Origin: Setophaga petechia
Taxonomy: Eukaryota > Chordata > Aves > Passeriformes > Parulidae
Direction of reading: 5' to 3'
DNA: 64,000 bases
Assembly: GCA_024362935.1 (NCBI GenBank)
Contig: JANCRA010000122.1
Location: 891,501-955,500, forward strand
Part shown: in pieces, positions 1-10,101 of the stretch
Position numbering within the stretch: position 1 is the stretch's first letter
Layout of the letters: every line of letters starts with the position of its first letter
Program-made: the position numbers and the translations under genes
Notes under the pieces: model-generated
The model's input: only the letters and a program-made list of their open reading frames with translations
Told to the model about the DNA's origin: nothing
Databases searched by the model: none

Positions 1-675
1 ATGCTCTTTTTATAGGTATATTCCTATTTTTATGCTGTAGTGATGGGTGAATGAGTAGATTAAATTAGATTTAGTATCTGTCATTCTTTAAAGCATCACA
101 TGCAGCTGGAGGGGGGTGTACCGAAGAAAGGCCGATTAGCAGAGCGGGTGCAGACCACCCCCAGTTCCAGCAGCTGCACCCCCCCGGCCCTGGGGCTGCC
201 CCCGCTCCAGGGCCGCCATCCATCCACGCAGCAAGGGGCTTTGGAACGTGGTATTCTGTGCCCCCAGGGCTGGGCTGGGCTGGGTGCTGCAGCTGGCGCC
301 TCCAGGGTCCCTTGGCTGCTGTCCCCACGGGGATGGGGGACACTGTGTGGGGACGCTGTGTCTGTGGCGTGGTGGCTTCCATGGAGGAGCCAGGGCACCA
401 AGGGGCACTGTAGCCCCTCAGGAAGGGCATTGGTCACTTCAGTGGTTTTTGTAGGCAGCTGTGGGGCTGGGTGCTGGGAGGGATGGGGAGCCATGCCAGT
501 GCTGGGGAGGCTGGGAAGGGTGTCTGGGCACAGGAGAACTGAATGTCCCAGGAAGGAGGTGGATCTGGCAGTGCTGGTGTGAGCCAGAGTGTGGTCAGGG
601 GCTGTGCAGCCCTGGCCATGCCATGGCCACTGACCCAGTGATGTGCCAGTCCACTGAGCAGGCTGGGAGCTGTGG

Positions 676-916
676 GCTGGAGCTCTGAGCTGGGAACCTG
701 GGCTGGGAACCTGGGCTGGGAACCTGGGCTGGAACCCTGGGCTGGGAACCTGGGCTGGAACCCTGGGCTGGGAACCTGGGCTGGAACCCTGGGCTGGGAA
801 CCTGGGCTGGAGCTCTGAGCTGGGAACCTGGGCTGGGAACCTGGGCTGGGAACCTGGGCTGGAACCCTGGGCTGGGAACCTGGGCTGGGAACCTGGGCTG
901 GGAACCTGGGCTGGGG
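676..916. repeat. 13-bp minisatellite
   Basis: Tandem copies of GCTGGGAACCTGG with a variant GCTGGAACCCTGG, interrupted near 810 by a repeat of the ggagctctga leader seen at 678. Confidence 0.85.
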
Positions 917-1217
917 CTGTGGGAGCCGCAGGATTCACCCCTCCAGTGCCCATGGGCAGCCCTGGCAGGGCTTTCGGCTGCAGCACCTCCCTTGGCATTG
1001 CAGGTGCCAGGAGGGAGCAGTGTGAGCTCTGTGCCCTCGCTCCTGGGGCAGGGGCAGGTCGTGGTGGCACCACGGTGCTGTGGGCACTGCCTGCCAGGGG
1101 TCAGGGCTGCTGCCACGTTCCACAGCAGCCCTGTGTGCCCAGGCAGGACCCACACCCTCAGCACAGCCTTCACACGGCTCCTGTGCCAAATCAAAACTGG
1201 GGAGAACAGAGTGGGAG

Positions 1218-1375
1218 CTTATTTGTGATCTGCATTGTGTGGGGAGCCCTTAATTAGAGGTAATTAGACTAATTAACTTGCAAATGAGAAACTCGTCTTT
1301 TCCTCCTTTTCTTTTACAAGAAAAAACAGGAAAGACGAACAACAAGATAAATATTGAGGCTAATTACGTTGTACC
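1218..1375. promoter_or_regulatory. AT-rich island with four TAATTA sites
   Basis: TAATTA occurs at 1251, 1261, 1270 and 1361, with a POU-like TTGCAAAT at 1278 and a polypyrimidine run between them. The sharp contrast with flanking GC-rich DNA suggests a conserved homeodomain-bound enhancer. Confidence 0.5.
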
Positions 1376-1710
1376 TGCTGCAGAGCCCTGCAGCCCACCG
1401 AGGCCTCTCTCCCCACCTGCCTGGCACTGGGTGCCATCCCTGTCCCTGTGGCTGTCCCCACTCAGGGCTGCTCACACTGCCGGGCACGTGTGCCCACGTC
1501 TGTGGTCCCCTCTGGCAGAAAGGGACGCCCTGCACGCCCAGCAGGGACATGGTATGAGTCCAGGGGCCGCTGGGGACAGCGGCCAGTGCAAGGACCCAGT
1601 GGCCAGGCCCTGGCAGTGGCAGTGCCACAGAGGGCATGGCCCCAGCACCGTGCCTGGCACCCTCCCTGCCAAAGCCATCCCATCCCACTCAGAATGGAGC
1701 AGGGACCCCA

Positions 1711-2100
1711 GAGGGACGTCCCCTCTGTGGCACCACGAGGTGACACACGCGGCTGTTCCAGCCCCAGGAGCAGGGATGTCCCCTCTGACACCCCCAGGTG
1801 ACACACTTGCTGTCCCAGCCCCAGGAGCAGGGACATCCCCTCTGTGCCACCACACGTGACACACCTGGCTGTCCCCAGCCCCAGGAGCAGGGACATCCCC
1901 TCTGTGCCACCACACGTGACACACTCGCTGTCCCAGCCCTAGCAGCAGGGATGTCCCCTCTGTGCCACCACAGGTGACACACTCGCTGTCTCCAGCCCCT
2001 CTGTGCCACCCCCAGGTGACACACTCGCTGTCCCAGCCCCAGGAGCAGGGTTGTCCCCTCTGTGCCACCACACGTGACACACTCGCTGTCCCAGCCCTTC
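1711..2100. repeat. ~57-bp minisatellite
   Basis: About six to seven imperfect units built from gtgacacactcgctgtccca, gccccaggagcaggga and tgtcccctctgtgccaccac, with one shortened unit near 1990. Confidence 0.8.
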
Positions 2101-2169
2101 CCCCGGGGCATCTCCGCTTTCCCGTCGCTCTGTGCCGCACACCCGGGGGTTCTGTCAGCACAGCCCGGT

Positions 2170-2380
2170 TCAAATGTCTGATTAGTCTTTAGGAGATCGA
2201 GGGGTCAATTTTCCACAGCTCCTTCCTCTCCATTTAACTAATTTAACTGCACGATTGTTACAAATTTCATTTTATTATAGCGCTGCTTCTCAGTCCAATT
2301 GAATTACCAAAATCTCATTTTCTCAGAAGTGCTGAATATGTAATTAGAGGAAAAATTATGCTCCTGGCTGCCTGTTAGAG
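2170..2380. promoter_or_regulatory. AT-rich island, candidate conserved element
   Basis: About 200 bp of low-GC unique sequence containing TAATTA (2341-2346), tttaactaatttaactg and caattgaattacc between two minisatellite-bearing regions. Confidence 0.4.
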
Positions 2381-3138
2381 AGGGCTGCGTGCAGGCACCG
2401 TCCAGGCACACACAGGGTCCACGAGTGGTGCCACGAGTGCCCGCACTGGGCCAGCAGGTGCCACACGCGGCTGTGCCAGAGCCCCAGCGTGTGACAGGGT
2501 GTGACAGTGACAGGACTGTGGCTGTGCTCTGGGCTGTGAGGGCTCTGCAGGGCAGGACCAGCGTTCAGCTGGGTACCTGGAGCCCTGTGGGGCTGGCAGG
2601 GCAGTGCTGCGGGGTGTGGGAGGTGTGGGGCCAGGGCATGCGGCCCCTGATGCCCCTGCTCGCAGCTCTGGTGCAGCTGGGCTCTGGCAGCCCCACGGGA
2701 GGGCTCTGGAGCCCCAGCCCTTTGCAGGGGGCACAGGAGCTGCCCCCAGGCCCGCAGAGTGCTCACCATGCCATGCCGTGTGTGGGTATCTGCAGCTGGC
2801 ACCGCAGAGCTCAGGGGGTGCTGCTCAGGTTACCTCAGCCCACCCTGGGCTCTGCAGCCTGGCTCGTGCCTCCCGTGCCACCTGTCACAACCTTCTGGTG
2901 ACCGCTGGGGACCGGACACTGCTGGGAATCCCAGCCTGAGCACCAGGTCTGGCTCGGAGTGCCCGGGGCAGAGCTGTGCCGGGGGTGCCACCAAGGAGCG
3001 GCGCCACCGCAGGTGCGCCCTGGCACCGCTGGCATCATTCCGGGCGCTGCTGGGGCGATGCCGGGCTGTGCCAGGGGGAGCCAGAGGGCTGAGGAGAGCA
3101 TCCCGGGGCTCCGTCCGTTCCTGCCCGACCGTGCCTGG

Positions 3139-3394
3139 CGCTGCCGTGTCCGTCGGTCCGTCCCGGCGCTGCCGTGTCCGTCGGTCCTTCCCGGCGCTGC
3201 CGTGTCCGTCGGTCCTTCCCGGCCCTGCCATGTCCCGGCGCTGCCGTGTCCGTCGGTCCTTCCCGGCCCTGCCGTGTCCGTCGGTCCGTCCCGGCGCTGC
3301 CGTGTCCGTCGGTCCGTCCCGGCGCTGCCGTGTCCCGGCCCTGCCGTGTCCGTCGGTCCGTCCCGGCCCTGCCGTGTCCGTCGGTCCGTCCCGG
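3139..3394. repeat. 28-bp CpG-rich minisatellite
   Basis: Tandem copies of CGCTGCCGTGTCCGTCGGTC plus cgtcccgg, with truncated units. Each unit has several CpG sites. Confidence 0.8.
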
Positions 3395-3459
3395 CGCCGG
3401 GAGCTGCCGGCCGAGCGGGCGGGGGTGGCCGGGAGCCCCCCCCAGCACCCCCGGCTCGC

Positions 3460-3570
3460 CTTGGTTACACAACATTATCATTTCATAATACTCTGAAATA
3501 TACATGAAGTTGGCTGAATGCAGATGAAATTGCACCATTTACTTCATGAATATTTCATGAAGCCTCAGCT
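3460..3570. promoter_or_regulatory. AT-rich island, candidate conserved element
   Basis: Low-GC block (acattatcatttcataatac, atgaatatttcatgaag) following the 28-bp minisatellite, with a near-palindromic TTCATGAATATTTCATGAA at 3542-3560. Confidence 0.4.
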
Positions 3571-4224
3571 CCGAAGTTTCCAGCTGGCAGAGCCGGGAGC
3601 CGGGGCCGGACCGTGCCCCTTGTGCCCGTGCCGAGGTGACAGGGACACGCGTGCCGCTGTGTGCCAGGGCCGTGCCCTGTGCCACTGCCACTCTGGGTGT
3701 CCCATCGCTCTGCCAGTCCTCCCCAGGCTGCCAGGACAGAGGGACAGCGGCGCTGGGAGCTGGAGCCCGGGGGACCGAGGGCAGGAGCAGGGCAGGGGGA
3801 TGCAGAGCGTGGGAAATGCTGCCAGCCCAGAGGAATGGTGATTCCCGTGCCCACAGGCTGCTCTGCCTCCCCCGCTGCTCCTCCTCCTCCTCCTCCCCCT
3901 CAGGTGCTGCCTGCCCATGGAGCTCTCCTTTCCCAGCCCTGGCAATGCCACGCCAGCCTCTCACCGTCCCTGATGAAGACATTGAGTGCAGCAGCCGCTG
4001 TCCCTGCAGCTCCTCACCCCTTCCCTGCCTCCTCCCCAGGCTCCGTCCCCATCCTGCCCCCCCAGCCCTCTGTGGGATCACTCTGGGGGTGAGGAACCCC
4101 CCGCGAGCTCCTGGCATCCCCCGGGTGTGCAGGGGCAGGGCTGGTCCCTGCCGGGGCTCCCTGAGCCCCCTGCCCGCAGCCAGGAGCCTGCACAGGCCGG
4201 GCACTGCTTTGTATGGATGGCACA

Positions 4225-4360
4225 GCCTTGGGGCTAATGAAATATTTACAGGTCAGTGGTTTTGTGAGGAATGACAGGGATCAGTCAGTTCCTTTTCAGG
4301 GAGTAATTTTCCTCCCTCCCCGGCCTGTGTTCCGTGTTGACAGTGATTAGCACGAGCCAG
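4225..4360. promoter_or_regulatory. AT-richer island, candidate conserved element
   Basis: Contains ctaatgaaatatttacagg and gttgacagtgattagc in otherwise GC-rich DNA. No repeat structure. Confidence 0.3.
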
Positions 4361-4883
4361 GGCCGAGGGGCAGCTGTGTCTGCCAGGCTGACAGTGCTGC
4401 TGGGCACGGGGTACCTGCATGGCCCGGGGTGCCTGGGCTGCCTTGGCCGTGCCAGGACCCTTCTGCCTCCCCCGGGGCATCTCCTGACGGTGTCCCTGCT
4501 CTCAGCCCGGTGCCTGTGAGGGCCCATGGCCCCGTCAGTGCCCCTGGCTGCTCACTGCAGTTTCCTGCGGGTGGGCACGGCGGGTCCCTCGGGAGACGTT
4601 TGGAATTGCTGAGCCCTTCCCTGTGCTCGGCGGTGACCTCAGGCTCCCTCACGATGTAGCAAGGGTGTGCCCTGGCGCTGGCAGGCGGGCAGGAGCCATT
4701 CCAGGGCACAGCCAAGGGTTTTCTGCCTGCCCTGCCTGCCCTGCCCTGCCCTGCCCTGCCTGCAGAACATGCTCACTGAGACTCTGTGGGTGCTGTGGGT
4801 CCCTCTTCCCCCCCAGCAGGTGTCTGGCTCCCAGTGGGAGGAGCAGGACAGCCCCAGGTGGAGGGGATGCTGTCAGGGTGGGC

Positions 4884-5475
4884 AGGACTGGGGCAGGTGT
4901 GCAGTGATAGGAGTGGGACAGGTGTGCAGTGACAGGGGTGGGGCAGGTGTGCAGTGACAGGAGTGGGACAGGTGTGCAGTGACAGGGGTGGGGCAGGTGT
5001 GCAGTGACAGGGGTGGGGCAGGTGTGCAGTGACAGGACTGGGGCAGGTGTGCAGTGACAGGGGTGGGGCAGGTGTGCAGTGATAGGAGTGGGACAGGTGT
5101 GCAGTGATAGGAGTGGGACAGGTGTGCAGTGACAGGGGTGGGGCAGGTGTGCAGTGACAGGAGTGGGACAGGTGTGCAGTGACAGGGGTGGGGCAGGTGT
5201 GCAGTGACAGGGGTGGGGCAGGTGTGCAGTGACAGGACTGGGGCAGGTGTGCAGTGACAGGGGTGGGGCAGGTGTGCAGTGACAGGGGTGGGACAGGTGT
5301 GCAGTGATAGGAGTGGGACAGGTGTGCAGTGACAGGAGTGGGGCAGGTGTGCAGTGACAGGAGTGGGACAGGTGTGCAGTGACAGGACTGGGGCAGGTGT
5401 GCAGTGACAGGGGTGGGGCAGGTGTGCAGTGACAGGACTGGGGCAGGTGTGCAGTGACAGGAGTGGGGCAGGACA
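4884..5475. repeat. 25-bp minisatellite, 23 units in perfect register
   Basis: The word GGTGTGCAGTGA recurs every 25 bp from 4896 to 5446 with no length change. Units vary only at a few sites (gggg/gagt/gact and gggca/ggaca). Confidence 0.9.
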
Positions 5476-5579
5476 GGACAGGACAGTCGCTCTGGCACCC
5501 CACATATCATGGCTTCACCCAGCTGTGCATGTGCCGTGACCTAATAGTGCTGTGAACAAGCAGAGTCAGCTGTGACTGG

Positions 5580-5915
5580 GCAATGCCATGACCAGGCAGC
5601 ACCATGCCGTGACTGGCAGTGCCATGCTATGGTTGGGCAGTGCCATGCTATGGTCAGCAGTGCCATGCCATGGCCAGGCAGTGCCATGCCGTGACTGGCA
5701 GTGCCATGCCGTGACTGGCAGTGACATGCTGTGGTCAGCAGTGCCATGCCATGACTGGCAGTGCCATGCTATGGTTGGGCAGTGCCATGCTATGGCTAGG
5801 CAGTGCCATGCTGTGGTCAGCAGTGCTCTGCCATGACCAGACAGTGCCATGCCATGGCCAGGCAGTGCCATTCCGTGACTGGCAGTGCCATGCTGTGACC
5901 AGGCCGTGCTGTGCT
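5580..5915. repeat. ~20-bp GCAGTGCCATG minisatellite
   Basis: Imperfect tandem copies of ggcagtgccatgccatg(g/a)cc with variable lengths of about 19-21 bp. Confidence 0.8.
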
Positions 5916-6424
5916 GTGCCACCCCTGCACCATCAGCACCACGCAGCACAGGTAGGGCACAGCTCCAGGCAGAGTCAGCTGGTGGGAGTTGCCCTGGGCT
6001 GGAGGTGGCACTGGGGTCAGGCCGAGGCAGCAGGATGGCCGTGAGGCTCGGAGGAAGCTGGCACATCTGTGGCAGCAGCAGGGGACAGGTGCTAAGCCCA
6101 GGCCCTCCTGGGTGGCACTGTCACACCGGGCTGGCACAGCCCAGGTTTGGTGCCCCTCTGGAAGCGCTCGTGGCTGGCAATCCCTCGTCCCTGGCGCAGG
6201 GCTCTGCCCTCAGTGATCGCTCTGACCCTCGGCACGCGGGGCTCCTGGCACGGTGTTTCCTCAGAAAGGAGCAGCAGCGGGAGCGGCGTTGTCAGCCCCG
6301 GGCTCCAGGCACAGCCCCGACCTGCGGCGTCGGCAGGAACCGGCCCCGCGCTGAGTGACTCGGGAGGAAATGGGCTGGATTGTGCTGAGGAGGCAGAGTG
6401 GGGAGGAAGCAAGTGGAGCAAACA

Positions 6425-6495
6425 GAAAAACTTCATTAATTAAAGAAACTCGTTAATGAGGGACATTTAATCAGCTAAAGATGATATCTGCCCCT
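6425..6495. promoter_or_regulatory. AT-rich island with TTAATTAA
   Basis: Contains cattaattaaag (TAATTA 6437-6442), cgttaatgag and atttaatcagctaaag. Same style as the other islands of this intron. Confidence 0.4.
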
Positions 6496-6546
6496 GCCTG
6501 CTGCGGCAGCCGCTGCGCCAAGCTGGTGGTGCAGGGCTGAGCCGTG

Positions 6547-6870
6547 GGCAGGGCAGGGGACACGGGAAAGGGACACAGGGCAGGGACACGGGGCAGGGGA
6601 CACTGCAAAGGGGACACAGGGCAGGGACACAGGGCAGGGACACTGCCCAGGGGACACGGGACAGGGACACGGGAAAGGGACACGGGAAAGGGACACGGGG
6701 CAGGGACACAGGGCAGGGACACGGGGCAGGGACACGGGGCAGGGACACAGGGCAGGGACACTGCCCAGGGGACATGGGAAAGGGACACGGGGCAGGGACA
6801 CGGGGCAGGGACACAGGGCAGGGACACAGGGCAGGGACACAGGGCAGGGGACACCACATGGGGACACTGC
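6547..6870. repeat. 13-bp GGGACACGGGGCA minisatellite
   Basis: Tandem copies of GGGACACGGGGCA and close variants (gggacacagggca, gggacacgggaaa). The plus strand carries regularly spaced runs of three or more G. Confidence 0.85.
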
Positions 6871-7248
6871 ACAGGGGACACCTGGCAGGGGAACTTGGGC
6901 TCCCTGTCCCAGCCTCTCCGGTGCCATCCCTGGGACAGTGATGTTTGAGCACAGGGCTGTCCCACTGTCCTGCTGGTACCTGCCCGAGCAGGTGGGCAGC
7001 AGAGGTGCCAGGGTACTGCTCATGCCCCCGGTGCTGCCAGCTTTGCTCCAGGCTCAGGCACTGAGCTCGTGTTGAAGGAGGCCAAGGGCTGTTAAGGACC
7101 AGAATTTCTTTCACTGCAAGTGCCAAAAGCACCGTGTGGGAGCATCCCCGTGCCCCTGGAGGGCTGGGCGCTGGCAGAGCAGGGGGTGTCTCTCCGAGCC
7201 CTGTCCCTGGCACCCACAGGCCAGCACTGTGCCACAGGCTCCCTGCAT

Positions 7249-8083
7249 GGGAGGATCTGTGGGTTTATGGATCTGTGGGTTTGTGGATCCGTGGGTTTGT
7301 GGATCTGTGGATCTGTGGGTTTATGGATCTGTGGGTTTGTGGATCTGTGGGTTTGTGGATCTGTGGATCTGTGGATCTGTGGGTTTGTGGATCTGTGGAT
7401 CTGTGGGTTTGTGGATCTGTGGGTTTGTGGATCTGTGGATCTGTGGGTTTGTGGGTTTGTGGATCTGTGGATCTGTGAGTTTGTGGATCTGTGGGTTTGT
7501 GGATCTGTGGATCTGTGGGTTTGTGGATCTGTGGATCTGTGGATCTGTGGGTTTATGGATCTGTGGGTTTGTGGATCTGTGGGTTTGTGGATCTGTGGGT
7601 TTGTGGATCTGTGGATCTGTGGATCTGTGGGTTTGTGGATCTGTGGATCTGTGGGTTTGTGGATCTGTGGATCTGTGGATCTGTGGGTTTGTGGATCTGT
7701 GGATCTGTGGGTTTGTGGATCTGTGGATTTGTGGATCTGTGGGTTTGTGGATCTGTGGATCTGTGGGTTTGTGGATCTGTGGATCTGTGGATCTGTGGGT
7801 TTGTGGATCTGTGGATCTGTGGGTTTGTGGATCTGTGGATCTGTGGGTTTGTGGATCTGTGGGTTTATGGATCTGTGGGTTTGTGGATCTGTGGATCTGT
7901 GGGTTTGTGGATCGGTGGGTTTGTGGATCTGTGGATCTGTGGGTTTGTGGATCTGTGGATCTGTGGATCTGTGGGTTTGTGGATCGGTGGGTTTGTGGAT
8001 CTGTGGATCTGTGGATCTGTGGGTTTGTGGATCTGTGGATCTGTGGGTTTGTGGATCTGTGGATCTGTGGGTTTGTGGATCTC
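7249..8083. repeat. 8-bp two-type minisatellite, ~104 units
   Basis: Built almost wholly of two octamers, GTGGATCT and GTGGGTTT, in mixed order for about 835 bp. Neither creates a stop codon in any forward frame, which explains the long open frames here. Confidence 0.9.
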
Positions 8084-8139
8084 TGTCTCTGCAGCACCTG
8101 CAGCTCCAGCACCACGAGCAGCAAGCAGGGGAACCTAAT

Positions 8140-8210
8140 GGTCCCTGAATGAAACAGTGCCCGGGCTGACAGGCACTGCGACAGCCCTAATTAATAACTG
8201 ACACAGACGG
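8140..8210. promoter_or_regulatory. AT-richer island with TAATTA
   Basis: ctaatggtccctgaatgaaac and ccctaattaataactgac (TAATTA 8188-8193) sit immediately after the 8-bp array. Confidence 0.3.
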
Positions 8211-8369
8211 GGCTGCTGGGACAGCCTGACGAGGGCCTGGCAGGGGGGACGGTCCCTGCTGACACCTGGTCCCTGTGTTGGTGGCTGATCCTGGCTGCAG
8301 TGACAGCGAGGGAGCATCCAGGGCACAGCAGGCAGGAGGGACGTGGGCTGCTCCTGGTTCTGCCCATGC

Positions 8370-8700
8370 AGGCAGGGAGGGATGGGCATAGGGTGCCAGG
8401 ATCAGGCAGGAGGGATGGGCACAGGGTGCCAGGATCAGGCTGGAGGGATGGGCACACGGCCCTGGGGATCAGGCAGGAAGGATGGGCACAGAGCACTGGG
8501 GATCAGGCAGGAGGGATGGGCACACGGCCCTGGGGATCAGGCAGGAGGGATGGACACAGGGTGCCAGGATCAGGCAGGAGGGATGGGCACAGGGTGCCGG
8601 GATCAGGCAGGAGGGATGGGCACAGGGCACTGGGGATCAGGCAGGAGGGATGGACACAGGGTGCCGGGATCAGGCAGGAGGGATGGGCACAGGGCCCCGG
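8370..8700. repeat. ~33-bp minisatellite
   Basis: Tandem copies of ggatcaggcaggagggatgg plus gcacagggtgcca, with gcccctgggg and gcactgggg endings in alternate units. Confidence 0.85.
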
Positions 8701-9509
8701 GGAGGCACCAGGCACTGGCACAGTGCCACAGTGACTGTCGGTGGCTGTCAGCTCCCTGGAGGAGAGTTGTGTGCCGAGACCCAGGCGAGTGCGGGATGGA
8801 GCCTCTGTCCTGCCAGGCGGAACGAGCACCTGGGCTGTGGGCAGGGGTGGCGTGGGCAGCTCCCGGTGCCCGTCCCGGGGCAGGGCCGTGCCTGGGCTGG
8901 GCTCTGCAGCCTGGCAGCCCCGGCCCGCACAGGTGGGTGCGTGGGGCTGGCGCGTCCCGGCACTGAGTCAGCGCGGGCAGGCGGTGCTGGTGCTGCCGGT
9001 GGGTGCCTTCAGACAGATCCGCGCCGGGGCCGCTCCCGCTGCCTCTCCGCGTGTCCCCCGGGCTCCGCTGCCGCCCGCACGGGCTGGGGCCGCCCGCGCA
9101 TCCCCCGCCACCCCCGCCATCCCTCCCCGGCAGAAATCGGTCACACACGCACGGTTCAGGAGCTTGTCTCTGCGGGCTGAGCCGCAGCTGGGCTTCACAG
9201 GCCAGGGGCTGCTGCAGCGCGGTGTGCAGCATCCGAGGGGCTGCGGGCGCTGCCCCCCGGCCCTGGCACTGCCCCTGCCCCTGGGGGCTGCAGCCGTGCC
9301 TGCCCAGGTGCAGCGCACACCTGGGACGGGCCGAGGGTGTGGTGAGGATGGACAGGAGGTGGATGGGTGGGTGTGTGGGTGTGTGGGTGTGCAGAGCAGG
9401 TGCTGCCTGGGAGCCCCACGCTGCACTCCCAGCCCCACACAAACCCCTCGTACCTTGGTGTGGGTGCAGCTCACCCCGTTTGACCAAGGCGGCCAAGCCA
9501 GCTGCGTTA

Positions 9510-9560
9510 GAGCAAAGGCCTAATTAAATATTTAGCAGTTAATTGATCCCTGTCTGGTGT
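9510..9560. promoter_or_regulatory. AT-rich island with TAATTA
   Basis: cctaattaaatatttagc and agttaattgatcc (TAATTA 9531-9536), about 0.5 kb before the first RBFOX3 coding exon. Confidence 0.4.
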
Positions 9561-9957
9561 TTGCCAAGGGGCCATCAGCATCCCTCCCTGAGCCCCTCCC
9601 AGCCTGCCCAGCCCGTGCTGGTGCTGTGCAGCTCCCAGCACGATGCTGCTGGCCGGGCTCTGCTTTGCTCTGTGCTGGGCTCCCGATGGGGCCTGACCAG
9701 GTCTCGCTGCCCAAGGAGAGGGATGTGCCAGCTTCAGGGGTTAAACCCCACACGGAGGCCTCTGCTCTCCTACCCAGGCCCAGCACAATGGGCAGGCAGG
9801 GCACGGGAGAGGGAGAGGATGGGGCTGAGCTGCTGGCAACGTGACCCCAAAGCCACCAGAGCACAGGGACAGCCCGGGGTTGGAGGGACACACCAGAGGC
9901 TGGGGGTCGTGGGGTGGGTGGGGCTGCGGAGATCAGAGCCCCATCGCGGGGCAGGGG

Positions 9958-10068
9958 CAGCCCCGGTGTGCCGGCTCTGAGGGCACGGTGCCCTCTCTCG
10001 GCTGCCAGGGCGGGGCAGTGTCAGCCCCGGTGTGCCGGCTCTGAGGGCACGGTGCCCTCTCTCGGCAG
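9958..10068. repeat. RBFOX3: 63-bp tandem duplication at the RBFOX3 splice acceptor
   Basis: The block ccccggtgtgccggctctga through gccctctctcgg occurs at 9961 and again at 10024. Only the second copy ends directly in cag and serves as the acceptor of the first coding exon. Confidence 0.8.
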
Positions 10069-10101
10069 GGTAACCAGGACGCCACGGCCCCGCCGGACGC
10101 C
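10069..10101 (+). other. RBFOX3: 5' part of the RBFOX3 first coding exon, open frame upstream of the ATG
   Basis: The exon begins after the acceptor ctctcggcag at 10068. The 33 bases before the ATG read in frame as [11 protein letters not shown] with no stop. RBFOX1/2 isoforms have a similar stretch (GNQ...PDA) translated from an upstream Met, so this may be 5' UTR or coding depending on the first exon used. No upstream start exon is recognised in this window. Confidence 0.6.

Larger units (their letters stand above)
1..10068 (+). other. RBFOX3: RBFOX3 5' non-coding region (probable intron)
   Basis: No protein-coding exon is recognised in the first 10 kb. Long open frames here are by-products of tandem repeats. 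AT-rich islands (1-105, 1218-1375, 2170-2380, 3460-3570, 4225-4360, 6425-6495, 8140-8210, 9510-9560) are separated by GC-rich minisatellites. In mammals RBFOX3 has very long 5' introns, which fits. No 5' UTR exon could be identified with confidence. Confidence 0.55.

Noticed and set aside
4884..5475. CRISPR-like regular repeats
   Set aside because: Units are directly adjacent without unique spacers, and the window is vertebrate nuclear DNA.
4649..5510. Three overlapping minus-strand frames of 210-284 codons rich in His, Cys, Thr and Pro
   Set aside because: A 25-bp repeat without stops reads open in all three frames. The peptide is just the repeat translated.
7120..8152. Open frames of 338-342 codons on the plus strand and 267 on the minus strand
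   Set aside because: They are produced by the stop-free 8-bp array. There is no start context, splice structure or known family.
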